NCBI GenBank assembly: GCA_963742865.1 | Contig: CAVUNW010000029.1 | Location: forward strand, 1 to 64,000 | Direction: 5' to 3' | Origin: Bog-532 sp963742865 | GTDB taxonomy: Bacteria > Actinomycetota > Actinomycetes > Streptosporangiales > Streptosporangiaceae | DNA: 64,000 nucleotides | In this document: positions 16,775 to 24,248 of the stretch, piece by piece | How the letters are laid out: each line of letters starts with the position of its first letter | Numbering within the stretch: the first letter of the stretch is position 1 | Made by a program: the position numbers and the translations under genes | The notes under the pieces: generated by a model | What the model was told of the DNA's origin: nothing | Seen by the model: only the letters and a program-made list of their open reading frames with translations | Database searches by the model: none

Positions 16775-17721
16775 CCATGCCCGCCGTGCTGCGGCTCGGC
16801 ACCCGCAAGAGCCCGATGGCCATGGCCCAGTCCGGCCTGGTCGCCGAGGCGGTCACCGCGCGCACCGGATACCGCGTCGAGCTCGTCGGTGTGACCACCC
16901 ACGGTGACGTCAGCAAGGCCCAGCTCGCCCAGATCGGGGGGACGGGCGTATTCGTCGGCGCGCTGCGTGACCGGCTGCTGAGCGGCACGGTTGACCTGGC
17001 GGTGCACTCGCTCAAGGACCTGCCCACGGGACAGCCGGAGGGGATCGTGCTGGCCGCCGTGCCCCGGCGCGACGACCCGCGGGACGCGCTGGTGACCCGG
17101 GACGGAGCCAAGCTCGCAGATCTGCCGGCCGGGGCGGTCATCGGCACCGGCTCCCCGCGCCGCGCCGCCCAGCTGATGCTGCTCCGGAAGGACATTCACT
17201 GCGTCCCGATCCGGGGCAACGCGGATACCCGGCTGGGCAAGGTGACGACGGGGGAGCTGGACGCGGTCGTGCTGGCCGCCGCGGGCCTGGCCAGGATCGG
17301 CCGTCTCGACGTCGCCAGCCAGGTTTTCGAGCCCGACGACATGCTGCCCGCCCCGGGGCAGGGGGCGCTGGCGGTCGAGTGCCGGGCCAGTGACTCGCAT
17401 CTGGCCGACCTGCTCAGCGCCGTCGACGATGCCCTGAGCCGCGCGGCCGTCACCGCCGAACGGGCCGTGCTCGCCACTCTCGAGGCGGGCTGCAGCGCCC
17501 CCATCGGCGCGTACGCCGCCGGAACGGCGGAGCATCTGCATCTGGAAGCGGCGGTTATCGCGCCGGACGGGCGGCAGGCACTCCGCGAGCGCGGTGCCGC
17601 CGCGCCCGGCGATGCCGCCCAGCTCGGACGCGATGTCGCAGCACGATTGCTGCGAAGCGGTGCGGGCACTCTCATGACCGTGCCCCCAGTACGGACGATC
17701 AACGGGAAAGATGCCTTGTGA
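16771..17721 (+). CDS. hemC: Porphobilinogen deaminase (hydroxymethylbilane synthase)
   Basis: HemC polymerises four porphobilinogens into hydroxymethylbilane. The protein has 316 residues. Markers are RLGTRKSPMAMAQS at the N-terminus, the catalytic Asp in HSLKDLPT (about residue 83), IGTGSPRRAAQL and IRGNADTRLGK. Cys241 in LEAGCSAPIGAYA carries the covalent dipyrromethane cofactor. The reading frame is complete, and there are four-base overlaps with both hemA and hemD, so the three are surely one operon. Confidence 0.97.
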   Translation: MTMPAVLRLGTRKSPMAMAQSGLVAEAVTARTGYRVELVGVTTHGDVSKAQLAQIGGTGVFVGALRDRLLSGTVDLAVHSLKDLPTGQPEGIVLAAVPRRDDPRDALVTRDGAKLADLPAGAVIGTGSPRRAAQLMLLRKDIHCVPIRGNADTRLGKVTTGELDAVVLAAAGLARIGRLDVASQVFEPDDMLPAPGQGALAVECRASDSHLADLLSAVDDALSRAAVTAERAVLATLEAGCSAPIGAYAAGTAEHLHLEAAVIAPDGRQALRERGAAAPGDAAQLGRDVAARLLRSGAGTLMTVPPVRTINGKDAL

Positions 17722-19325
17722 ACGCCACCCCAATTTCTTCCACGCCGCCCGCCGACGAGCAGGCGCCGGCCACGGTCGGCCGCGTCGCCCTGGTGGGGGC
17801 GGGGCCCGGCTACGAGGGCCTGCTGACGCTGCGCGGCGCGCAGCTCATCGGCCAGGCCAGCCTGGTGGTCGCCCCGCGCGACCCCGGGCCGCGAATCCGC
17901 CAGCTGCTGCGCTCCGGCGCTGAGCTCTTCGTCGCCGCGGATGCGACCGACGCCGCGGAGCCTGACATGATCGCGGTCGCCCAGGCCGGCCAGCTTGTCG
18001 TCCGGCTCTACGACGGCGATCCCCTGCTCGATGGCGGCGCGGATGACGCGCGGGCGCTGGCCAAGGCCGGCGCGGAGTTCGAGATCGTGCCCGGCGTTCC
18101 CGCGGCGACCGCCATTCCCGCGTACGCGGGGATCCCGCTCGGTGCCGACGGGGGCGAGGTGCGCATCATCCGGGCCGCGGAGGCGAACCAGGTCGCGTTC
18201 AGCCCGGGCACGCTCGTGGTGCTCGGGGCCGAGGCCGGTCCCGCCGACCTCGGCAAGATGCTGATCGCCGCCGGCTGGCCGGAGACCACGCCGTTCGCGC
18301 TTACCTGGGACGGGACCAGCACGTCGCAGCGGACGGTTGTGTCGGCCCTGGGGCGCATCACCGCCGACCTGAAGGCCGCCGGGGTAAGCCCGCTCGGCTC
18401 GGGCCAGGCGGTGGCGGTGGTCGGCGAGGCCGTAGCGGCCCAGCCGCGCCTGTCCTGGTACGAAACCAAGCCGCTGTTCGGCTGGCGGGTCTTGGTGCCG
18501 CGCACCAAGGCGGACGCGGCGGCCGTGTCGGAGCGGCTGCGCGAGCAGGGCGCCATCCCCGAAGAGGTGCCCACCATCGCGGTGGAACCGCCCCGGACCC
18601 CGCAGCAGATGGACCGCGCGGTCCGTGGGCTGGTCACCGGGCGCTATCAATGGGTCGCCTTCACCTCCGTCAACGCGGTCCGCGCCATCCGGGAGAAGTT
18701 CGAGGATTACGGGCTGGACGCGCGCGCGTTCGCCGGAGTCAAGGTGGCCGCCGTCGGTGACCAGACGAGCGCCGCGCTCAGGGACTTCGGGATCTCACCC
18801 GACCTCATCCCCGAGGGCGAGCAATCCGGCCAGGGTCTCGCGTCGGCGTGGCCGCCCTACGACGACGTGCTGGACCCCATCAACCGGGTTCTGCTGCCCC
18901 GCGCCGACATCGCGACCGAGCACCTCGTCGCCCGGCTCACCGAGCTCGGCTGGGAGGCCGAGGACGTCACCGCCTACCGCACGGTCCGGGCCGCCCCGCC
19001 GGCCGCGCCGATCCGCGAGGCCATCAAGGGCGGCGGCTTCGACGCGGTGCTGTTCACCTCCTCCTCGACCGTCCGGAACCTGGTCGGGATCGCGGGCAAG
19101 CCGCACGCGGTCACGGTCATCGCGGTGATCGGCCCGCAGACGGCCAAGACCGCGGCGGAGTTCGGGCTGCGCGTCGACGTCGTGGCCCCGAAGCCGTCCA
19201 TGGCCGCACTGGTCGAGGCCCTCGCCGAGTATGGTGCGAGCCAGCGGGCCGCAGCCATCACGGCCGGCGAGCCGCTGCGCCGGCCCAGCGAGCGGCGCCG
19301 CGGAGCCCGTAAGCGGCCCCGGTGA
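17718..19325 (+). CDS. hemD: Uroporphyrinogen-III synthase with N-terminal CobA-like domain
   Basis: The protein has 535 residues. Residues about 20-240 resemble the SAM-dependent uroporphyrinogen methyltransferase fold (VALVGAGPGYEGLLTLRGAQ, VPGVPAATAIPAYAGIPL), and residues about 255-510 are HemD (PLFGWRVLVPRTKADA, AFTSVNAVRAIREKFE, KVAAVGDQTSAALRDFG, VLFTSSSTVRNLVGI). HemD closes hydroxymethylbilane with ring-D inversion. In the CobA-like part the usual GDPFVFGRGGEE-type loop reads YDGDPLLDGGADDARA, so methyltransferase activity is doubtful, as in related actinobacterial proteins annotated as bifunctional. A basic Arg-rich tail (residues about 515-535) ends the protein. Confidence 0.92.
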   Translation: MNATPISSTPPADEQAPATVGRVALVGAGPGYEGLLTLRGAQLIGQASLVVAPRDPGPRIRQLLRSGAELFVAADATDAAEPDMIAVAQAGQLVVRLYDGDPLLDGGADDARALAKAGAEFEIVPGVPAATAIPAYAGIPLGADGGEVRIIRAAEANQVAFSPGTLVVLGAEAGPADLGKMLIAAGWPETTPFALTWDGTSTSQRTVVSALGRITADLKAAGVSPLGSGQAVAVVGEAVAAQPRLSWYETKPLFGWRVLVPRTKADAAAVSERLREQGAIPEEVPTIAVEPPRTPQQMDRAVRGLVTGRYQWVAFTSVNAVRAIREKFEDYGLDARAFAGVKVAAVGDQTSAALRDFGISPDLIPEGEQSGQGLASAWPPYDDVLDPINRVLLPRADIATEHLVARLTELGWEAEDVTAYRTVRAAPPAAPIREAIKGGGFDAVLFTSSSTVRNLVGIAGKPHAVTVIAVIGPQTAKTAAEFGLRVDVVAPKPSMAALVEALAEYGASQRAAAITAGEPLRRPSERRRGARKRPR

Positions 19326-19423
19326 CACGCCCGTGACGGCCGCACCCGTGCGAGGGCACCGCCAGGTCCGGGCTCAGCCGCGCAGACACATCAGTGACGT
19401 GCTCAGCAGATGAGGGAGTTCCA

Positions 19424-20407
19424 GTGAACGCAGGGTTTCCGGTGGTCCGGCCCCGCCGGCTCCGGCGCACGGCAGCGATGCGCAATCTCGTGGCGGAGAC
19501 CGCCCTGCGGCCTGCCGACCTGGTGCTGCCGATGTTCGTCAAGGAGGGCATCGGCGAGCCACAGCCGATCGGATCGATGCCCGGTGTCGTCCAGCACACC
19601 CGGGACAGTCTGCGGAAGGCCGCCGCCGAGGCGGTGGGCGCCGGGGTCGGCGGCCTCATCCTGTTCGGCATTCCCGCCGTCAAGGACGGCCGGGGCACCG
19701 CCGCTGACGACCCGGCCGGCATCGTTCAGCTCGCGATCGCGGACCTGGCCGCCGAGGTGGGCGACGCCACCGTGCTGATGGCCGACCTGTGCCTGGATGA
19801 GTACACCGACCACGGCCACTGCGGGCTGCTGACGGCGGCTGGCGAGGTCGACAACGACGCCACACTGGAGCGCTACGCGGCGATTGCGGTGGCGCAGGCG
19901 TCGGCCGGCGTGCACGTGGTCGCGCCCAGCGGGATGATGGACGGCCAGGTAGGCGCGATCCGGTCGGCGCTGGACGGAGCGGGTTTCGCGGACGTCGCCA
20001 TCTGTGCCTACTCCGCCAAGTACGCCTCCGGCTTTTACGGGCCCTTCCGTGACGCGGCCGAGTGCGCGCCGCAGTTCGGCGACCGGGCCTCTTATCAGCA
20101 GGACCCGCCCGGTTCCGCCGAGGCGCTCCGCGAGGTGCTGCTCGATATCGACGAGGGCGCGGACATGGTCATGGTGAAGCCCGCCCTGGCCTACCTGGAC
20201 GTCATCGGGCGCGTTGCCGCCGCCGTGCACGTACCCGTCGCCGCCTACCAGGTGAGCGGCGAATACGCCATGGTGGAGGCGGCCGCGGCCAACGGGTGGC
20301 TGGACCGGGACCGGATCATCATGGAGACCCTCACCGGGATCCGCCGGGCCGGGGCGGGCATCATCCTCACCTACTGGGCCGCCGAAGTGGCCCGGCGGCT
20401 CCGCTGA
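19424..20407 (+). CDS. hemB: Delta-aminolevulinic acid dehydratase (porphobilinogen synthase)
   Basis: HemB condenses two 5-aminolevulinates to porphobilinogen. The GTG at 19424 follows GAGGGAG by six bases; an ATG-less extension to 19394 is possible but lacks a ribosome site. FPVVRPRRLRRTAAMRNLV begins the protein. MADLCLDEYTDHGHCG carries the metal region, with Cys, Asp and His of the magnesium/zinc-variable type. The two Schiff-base lysines are in AYSAKYASGFYGPFRDA and VMVKPALAYLD. SGEYAMVEAAAANGW and ETLTGIRRAGAGIILTYWA complete it. Length (328 residues) is normal. It follows hemD by about 100 bases and probably shares its transcript. Confidence 0.96.
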   Translation: MNAGFPVVRPRRLRRTAAMRNLVAETALRPADLVLPMFVKEGIGEPQPIGSMPGVVQHTRDSLRKAAAEAVGAGVGGLILFGIPAVKDGRGTAADDPAGIVQLAIADLAAEVGDATVLMADLCLDEYTDHGHCGLLTAAGEVDNDATLERYAAIAVAQASAGVHVVAPSGMMDGQVGAIRSALDGAGFADVAICAYSAKYASGFYGPFRDAAECAPQFGDRASYQQDPPGSAEALREVLLDIDEGADMVMVKPALAYLDVIGRVAAAVHVPVAAYQVSGEYAMVEAAAANGWLDRDRIIMETLTGIRRAGAGIILTYWAAEVARRLR

Positions 20408-20720
20408 CCGCCGTTCCGCCCCAAGCCTGGCCCGCCCGACCTGGCCGCCAGGTCTGGCCCGCTCTGGCAGACGGTAACGCCGAGTTAACCATCCTGCGTC
20501 ATATCCTCGTCTTAGCGCTATCTTCCTGGCGCATTGTGCCCGACGGGCTGTGGGCTGTCCTCTACGATGGGTGACGTCGTCTCGGGAGTGCCCTCGGTGG
20601 TCCCGTTCGGCACCTTTCCGGTCCGCCCGGCGCTGGAGCGCTTCTCCGCAGGCCGGCGGGCTCGCAATATCGATGCGGAACGCCGGCGGTGCGGTCGGGG
20701 TCCCGGGTAGGAGCTAGCCG
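20408..20720. other. Intergenic region, no gene seen
   Basis: About 310 bases between hemB and the Prim-Pol gene. A stretch of lower GC (20475-20575, TTAACCATCC, CATATCCTCG, TTAGCGCTATCTTCC) may hold a promoter for the downstream genes. No stable ORF, tRNA or hairpin recognised. Confidence 0.5.
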
Positions 20721-21395
20721 ATGGTCGATGTGGTGCGGCGCCGCAGCCGCCGCAAGACGGCGGACCGGAACGAACGGCGCGACCCACTCGGGCAGGCGGC
20801 TGAGAGATACGCGGCGCTGGGCTGGCCAGTGTGCGTGGGGGCGCATCTTTCGCTCGACGGGCTGAAGACCGGCCGCGCCTGCTCGTGCAACCGGGTCGGC
20901 TGCCCCGCACCGGGAGCGCATCCTGTCTCCCCGACCTGGCAGATGCAGGCCACCGTTGACACCGGCACGATCCAGCGCTGGTGGGACGCCCGGCCTGACG
21001 CCAGCGTGATCCTCGTCACGGGACGTGTCTTCGACGTTCTCGACGTCCCGGTCGCCGTGGGCGACGGCGCGCTGGCCGCCATCGAGGAGGCTGGGATAAC
21101 GGCGGGCCCGGTCGCCGAGGCGGGAACGCGCATGCTGTTCTTCGTGACGACCCGCGGCGCCCCCGTCGACGAGGACGAATGGTGGTCCTGCCGGCTGGAC
21201 TGCGAACCGGAGAACATCACCACTCAGGGCAGCCTGCGCTGGCATTGCCGCGACAGCTACGTCCTGGCCCCGCCATCGGCCGGGGGCGGCGGGATGACCC
21301 GATGGGTTCGCGACCCGGCCGGCCATCCGCTGCCGGATCCGCTTAGGCTGCTGGGGTACCTGGTCGACGCCTGTGAGGAGGCTGGTCTGCCGTGA
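20721..21395 (+). CDS. Stand-alone Prim-Pol (bifunctional primase/polymerase N-terminal) domain protein
   Basis: The protein has 224 residues. AAERYAALGWPVCVGAHLS, followed by CNRVGCPAPGAHPVSPTWQ and TIQRWWDARPDASVILVTG, is the start of the archaeo-eukaryotic primase Prim-Pol domain (AEP superfamily) found in mobile-element replicases. Here it stands alone without a helicase. The Cys-rich CSCNRVGCPAPG could bind zinc. LRWHCRDSYVLAPPSAGGGG is the H-x-x-x-x-Y-V-x-x-PPS ending. The canonical catalytic D-x-D/E is not obvious (FDVLDVPVAVGDGA). The gene overlaps hemL by four bases, so the two are co-translated. The family occurs widely and chromosomally in actinobacteria; its role is unknown to me. 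Confidence 0.75.
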   Translation: MVDVVRRRSRRKTADRNERRDPLGQAAERYAALGWPVCVGAHLSLDGLKTGRACSCNRVGCPAPGAHPVSPTWQMQATVDTGTIQRWWDARPDASVILVTGRVFDVLDVPVAVGDGALAAIEEAGITAGPVAEAGTRMLFFVTTRGAPVDEDEWWSCRLDCEPENITTQGSLRWHCRDSYVLAPPSAGGGGMTRWVRDPAGHPLPDPLRLLGYLVDACEEAGLP

Positions 21396-22714
21396 GCACC
21401 CCCGCCGAAGGTAACCGCAGCCTGGGTTCCCGTTCGGCGGAGTTGTTCGAGCGGGCCTGTGCGGTTACTCCAGGGGGTGTCAACTCGCCGGTGCGGGCGT
21501 TCGGCTCGGTCGGCGGGGTGCCCCGTTTCATCGCCGCCGGCGCCGGACCGTACCTGACCGACGTCGACGGGCGCGAGTACGTCGACCTGGTGTGTTCCTG
21601 GGGCCCGATGATCCTCGGGCACGCGTACCCGGCCGTGGTGCAGGCGCTGCACGCGGCGGCGGAACGGGGGACATCGTTCGGGGCGGCCACGCCGGGTGAG
21701 GTCGAACTCGCGGAGGAGATCACCGCGCGCACGCCGGCCGAGCAGATCCGGCTGGTCAACTCCGGCACCGAGGCCACGATGTCCGCGCTGCGCCTGGCCC
21801 GCGGGTTCACCGGGCGCCCCGTGGTGGTCAAGTTCGCCGGGTGCTACCACGGCCACGTGGACGCCCTGCTCGCGTCGGCCGGCTCGGGGGTGGCGACGTT
21901 CGGCCTGCCCGACTCGCCCGGCGTCACCGGGGCCTCGGCCAGCGATACGATCGTGCTCCCGTACAACGACGAGGCGGCGGTCCGCGAGGCGTTCGCGAGC
22001 CGCGGCGACCAGATCGCCTGCGTGGTGACCGAGGCCTGCCCGGCCAATATGGGCGTGGTGCCGCCCGGGCCCGGCTTCAACGAGATGCTGCGGTCGCTGT
22101 GCCACGAGCACGGCGCGCTGCTCATCATGGACGAGGTGCTGACCGGCTTCCGCGTCACCCGTTCCGGCTGGTACGGCCGCGACGGCATCGCCGGGGACCT
22201 GACCACGTTCGGCAAGGTCATGGGGGGCGGCCTGCCCACGGCCGCATTCGGCGGCCGGGCTGAGATCATGGGCCGCCTCGCTCCTAACGGCCCCGTCTAC
22301 CAGGCCGGGACGCTGTCCGGTAACCCGCTCGCCACCGCCGCCGGGCTGGCCACGCTCCGGGCCTGCACGCCGGAGGTGTACGCGCGGCTGGACGAGACCG
22401 CGGACCTGGTCGCCAAGCTCGCCACCGAGGCGCTGACCGCGGCGGGCGTGCCGCACCGCCTGCAGACGGCCGGGAACCTGTTCTCGGTTTACCTCGGGCG
22501 CACCGATCCGGTGCGGAACTTCGACGACGCCCGGGCCCAGTCCGCCGTCGCGTACGCGGCGTTCTTCCACGCGATGCTCGACGGCGGGGTGTACCTGCCG
22601 CCGTCCCCGTTCGAGGCGTGGTTCCTGTCCGCATCCCACGACGCACCCGCGATCGCGCGCATCGCCGCCGCCCTCCCCGCCGCCGCCCGCGCCGCCGCCG
22701 CCGCCCTCGCCTAG
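21392..22714 (+). CDS. hemL: Glutamate-1-semialdehyde 2,1-aminomutase
   Basis: A PLP enzyme of 440 residues converting glutamate-1-semialdehyde to 5-aminolevulinate, completing the C5 route begun by HemA. FERACAVTPGGVNSPVRAF is diagnostic. NSGTEATMSALRLARGFTGR binds the cofactor phosphate, IMDEVLTGFRV holds the pyridine-binding Asp, and Lys275 in TTFGKVMGGGLP forms the Schiff base. QAGTLSGNPLATAAGLATL follows. The C-terminus is Ala-rich. The start overlaps the Prim-Pol gene (GTGA). It is separated from the rest of the hem operon by that gene only. Confidence 0.96.
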   Translation: MSTPAEGNRSLGSRSAELFERACAVTPGGVNSPVRAFGSVGGVPRFIAAGAGPYLTDVDGREYVDLVCSWGPMILGHAYPAVVQALHAAAERGTSFGAATPGEVELAEEITARTPAEQIRLVNSGTEATMSALRLARGFTGRPVVVKFAGCYHGHVDALLASAGSGVATFGLPDSPGVTGASASDTIVLPYNDEAAVREAFASRGDQIACVVTEACPANMGVVPPGPGFNEMLRSLCHEHGALLIMDEVLTGFRVTRSGWYGRDGIAGDLTTFGKVMGGGLPTAAFGGRAEIMGRLAPNGPVYQAGTLSGNPLATAAGLATLRACTPEVYARLDETADLVAKLATEALTAAGVPHRLQTAGNLFSVYLGRTDPVRNFDDARAQSAVAYAAFFHAMLDGGVYLPPSPFEAWFLSASHDAPAIARIAAALPAAARAAAAALA

Positions 22715-22737
22715 CTAGTGGATCTTCGCGTCGGCAG

Positions 22738-22776
22738 TTATCCACAGGGTGCCGGGCCTTTCCGGGTTTATCCACA
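22738..22776 (+). promoter_or_regulatory. Pair of DnaA-box-like sequences
   Basis: TTATCCACA occurs at 22738-22746 and again at 22768-22776, same strand, 30 bases start to start (about three helical turns). Both equal the strong DnaA box. They lie in the 205-base gap between hemL and the phosphatase. This is not an origin neighbourhood (no dnaA, dnaN or recF), so a titration or regulatory role is only a possibility. Confidence 0.5.
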
Positions 22777-22919
22777 GGCGGACGAAAGGCGCTGTTTCAA
22801 TCCGGAGGGGCGCGCGACAGTGGCCCCGTGGGCCCGCCGATGCTCTTCACTGCGGCGCCTCGGCGGTGCAGCCGCTTGCTCGTCGCGGCGTAACGCCGGG
22901 CCGGTAAGCTGGGCCAGCC

Positions 22920-23594
22920 ATGAGTGACCATTCGCCGAGTCCTGCCGCGCCGGGGCCAGCCGCAGATACGACCGTCGTGCACCTGCTCAGGCACGGGGAG
23001 GTCGAGAACCCGCGCGGGCTGATCTACGGGCGCCTGCCGGGATTCCACCTGTCCGAAGACGGCCGCATGATGGCCAAGGCGGCCGCGGATTATCTCGCCG
23101 AACGCGACATCGTGGCGGTCTTCACCTCGCCACTCGAGCGGGCCCGGGAGACGGCCGAGCCGGTCGCGGAGCGATTCAGTCTCGAGCCAGTGGTCGACGA
23201 GCGGCTGATCGAGCCCTGGAATCACTTCGAGGGCCTGGTCTTCGGCATCGGAGACGGCTCGCTGCGGCGGCTGGAGCACTGGTGGTACCTGCGGGATCCG
23301 TTCTCCCCGTCCTGGGGTGAACGCTACCGGGTTGTCGTGCAGCGGGTGCGCGCCGCCATGGCCGACGCCAGGGACGCCGCCCGTGGTCACGAGGTCGTCT
23401 GCGTCAGCCACCAGCTTCCGATCTGGGTGACCCGCCGGAGCGTCGAAGGCCGCCACCTGTGGCACCACCCCAACAATCGTGAGTGCGCGCTCGCCAGCGT
23501 CACCAGCTTCACGTTCAGCGGAGACGAAATCACCGGCGTGACCTATGCCGAGCCGGCCCGGCGTCAGGCCAACCTCGGTGGTGCGGCACAATAA
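22920..23594 (+). CDS. Histidine phosphatase family protein (phosphoglycerate mutase-like)
   Basis: The protein has 224 residues. LLRHGEVENPRGLIYGRLPGFHLSEDG is the phosphohistidine RHG motif region, and VFTSPLERARETAEPVAERF and the second catalytic histidine in VVCVSHQLPIWVTRR complete the active site. The pattern DERLIEPWNHFEG suits broad-specificity phosphatases more than glycolytic mutases. In streptomycetes a gene of this type lies directly before the cytochrome c maturation genes, as here. Substrate unknown. Confidence 0.88.
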   Translation: MSDHSPSPAAPGPAADTTVVHLLRHGEVENPRGLIYGRLPGFHLSEDGRMMAKAAADYLAERDIVAVFTSPLERARETAEPVAERFSLEPVVDERLIEPWNHFEGLVFGIGDGSLRRLEHWWYLRDPFSPSWGERYRVVVQRVRAAMADARDAARGHEVVCVSHQLPIWVTRRSVEGRHLWHHPNNRECALASVTSFTFSGDEITGVTYAEPARRQANLGGAAQ

Positions 23595-23635
23595 AGCTTG
23601 GTACTACTCACTGTAGGAGTTTCTGGGTCCTGGAC

Positions 23636-24244
23636 GTGCCGGTGTTTCCCTTGTCAGCAGCCGTTCGCCGCGCCGTCGGCATGGCCACGATGGCCGTCGT
23701 CGGTGTGCTGAGCGCTGTGGCGTGCGGCGGCCAGACCCAAACGAGCACCCCGGCCGGTAACGGCGTGAACTTTGTATCGGGCAACGGCAACAGCGCCTAC
23801 TACCCGGCGGCCAGCCGGCCGGTAGCGCCGTCCGTCTCCGGGAGCACGCTCTCCGGCGGCCGGCTCAGCCTGAGTACCTATCGCGGCCGGGTGGTCGTCG
23901 TTAACTTCTGGGGATCCTGGTGCGCACCGTGCCGCTCGGAGGCTCCCGCCCTCGCCGTACTTTCTCAGGAGTACCGGTCCAAGGGCGTGCAGTTCGTCGG
24001 GGTGGATATCAGGGACTCGCCCGCGAGCGCCCAGGCCTTCGTGCAGAATTTCGGCATCAGCTACCCGAGCCTCAACGACCCGGCCGATGAGATCGCCCTC
24101 GCCTTCCGCAGCACTGTGCCGCCGGCGGCGATCCCCAGCACGCTCGTCATCGACCGTAACGGCCATATCGCGGGGCGTGTCATCGGCCAGGCGAGCGACG
24201 CCAGCCTCGGGGACATTCTCGCCAAAGTAACCACCGGGGCGTGA
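23636..24244 (+). CDS. resA: TlpA/ResA-like thioredoxin lipoprotein for cytochrome c maturation
   Basis: I place the start at the GTG at 23636 (VPVFPLSAAVRRAVGMA), which gives a signal with a lipobox-like LSAVACGG, so Cys is probably lipidated and the protein faces outside. FWGSWCAPCRSEAPALA is the redox CxxC. VQFVGVDIRDSPASAQAFVQNF and PSTLVIDRNGHIAGRVIG complete the thioredoxin fold with cis-Pro in AIPSTL. Such proteins reduce the heme-binding cysteines of apocytochrome c. It lies 41 bases after the phosphatase, with resB following after four bases. The usual electron donor gene ccdA is missing from this place. Confidence 0.88.
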   Translation: MPVFPLSAAVRRAVGMATMAVVGVLSAVACGGQTQTSTPAGNGVNFVSGNGNSAYYPAASRPVAPSVSGSTLSGGRLSLSTYRGRVVVVNFWGSWCAPCRSEAPALAVLSQEYRSKGVQFVGVDIRDSPASAQAFVQNFGISYPSLNDPADEIALAFRSTVPPAAIPSTLVIDRNGHIAGRVIGQASDASLGDILAKVTTGA

Positions 24245-24248
24245 GCCG

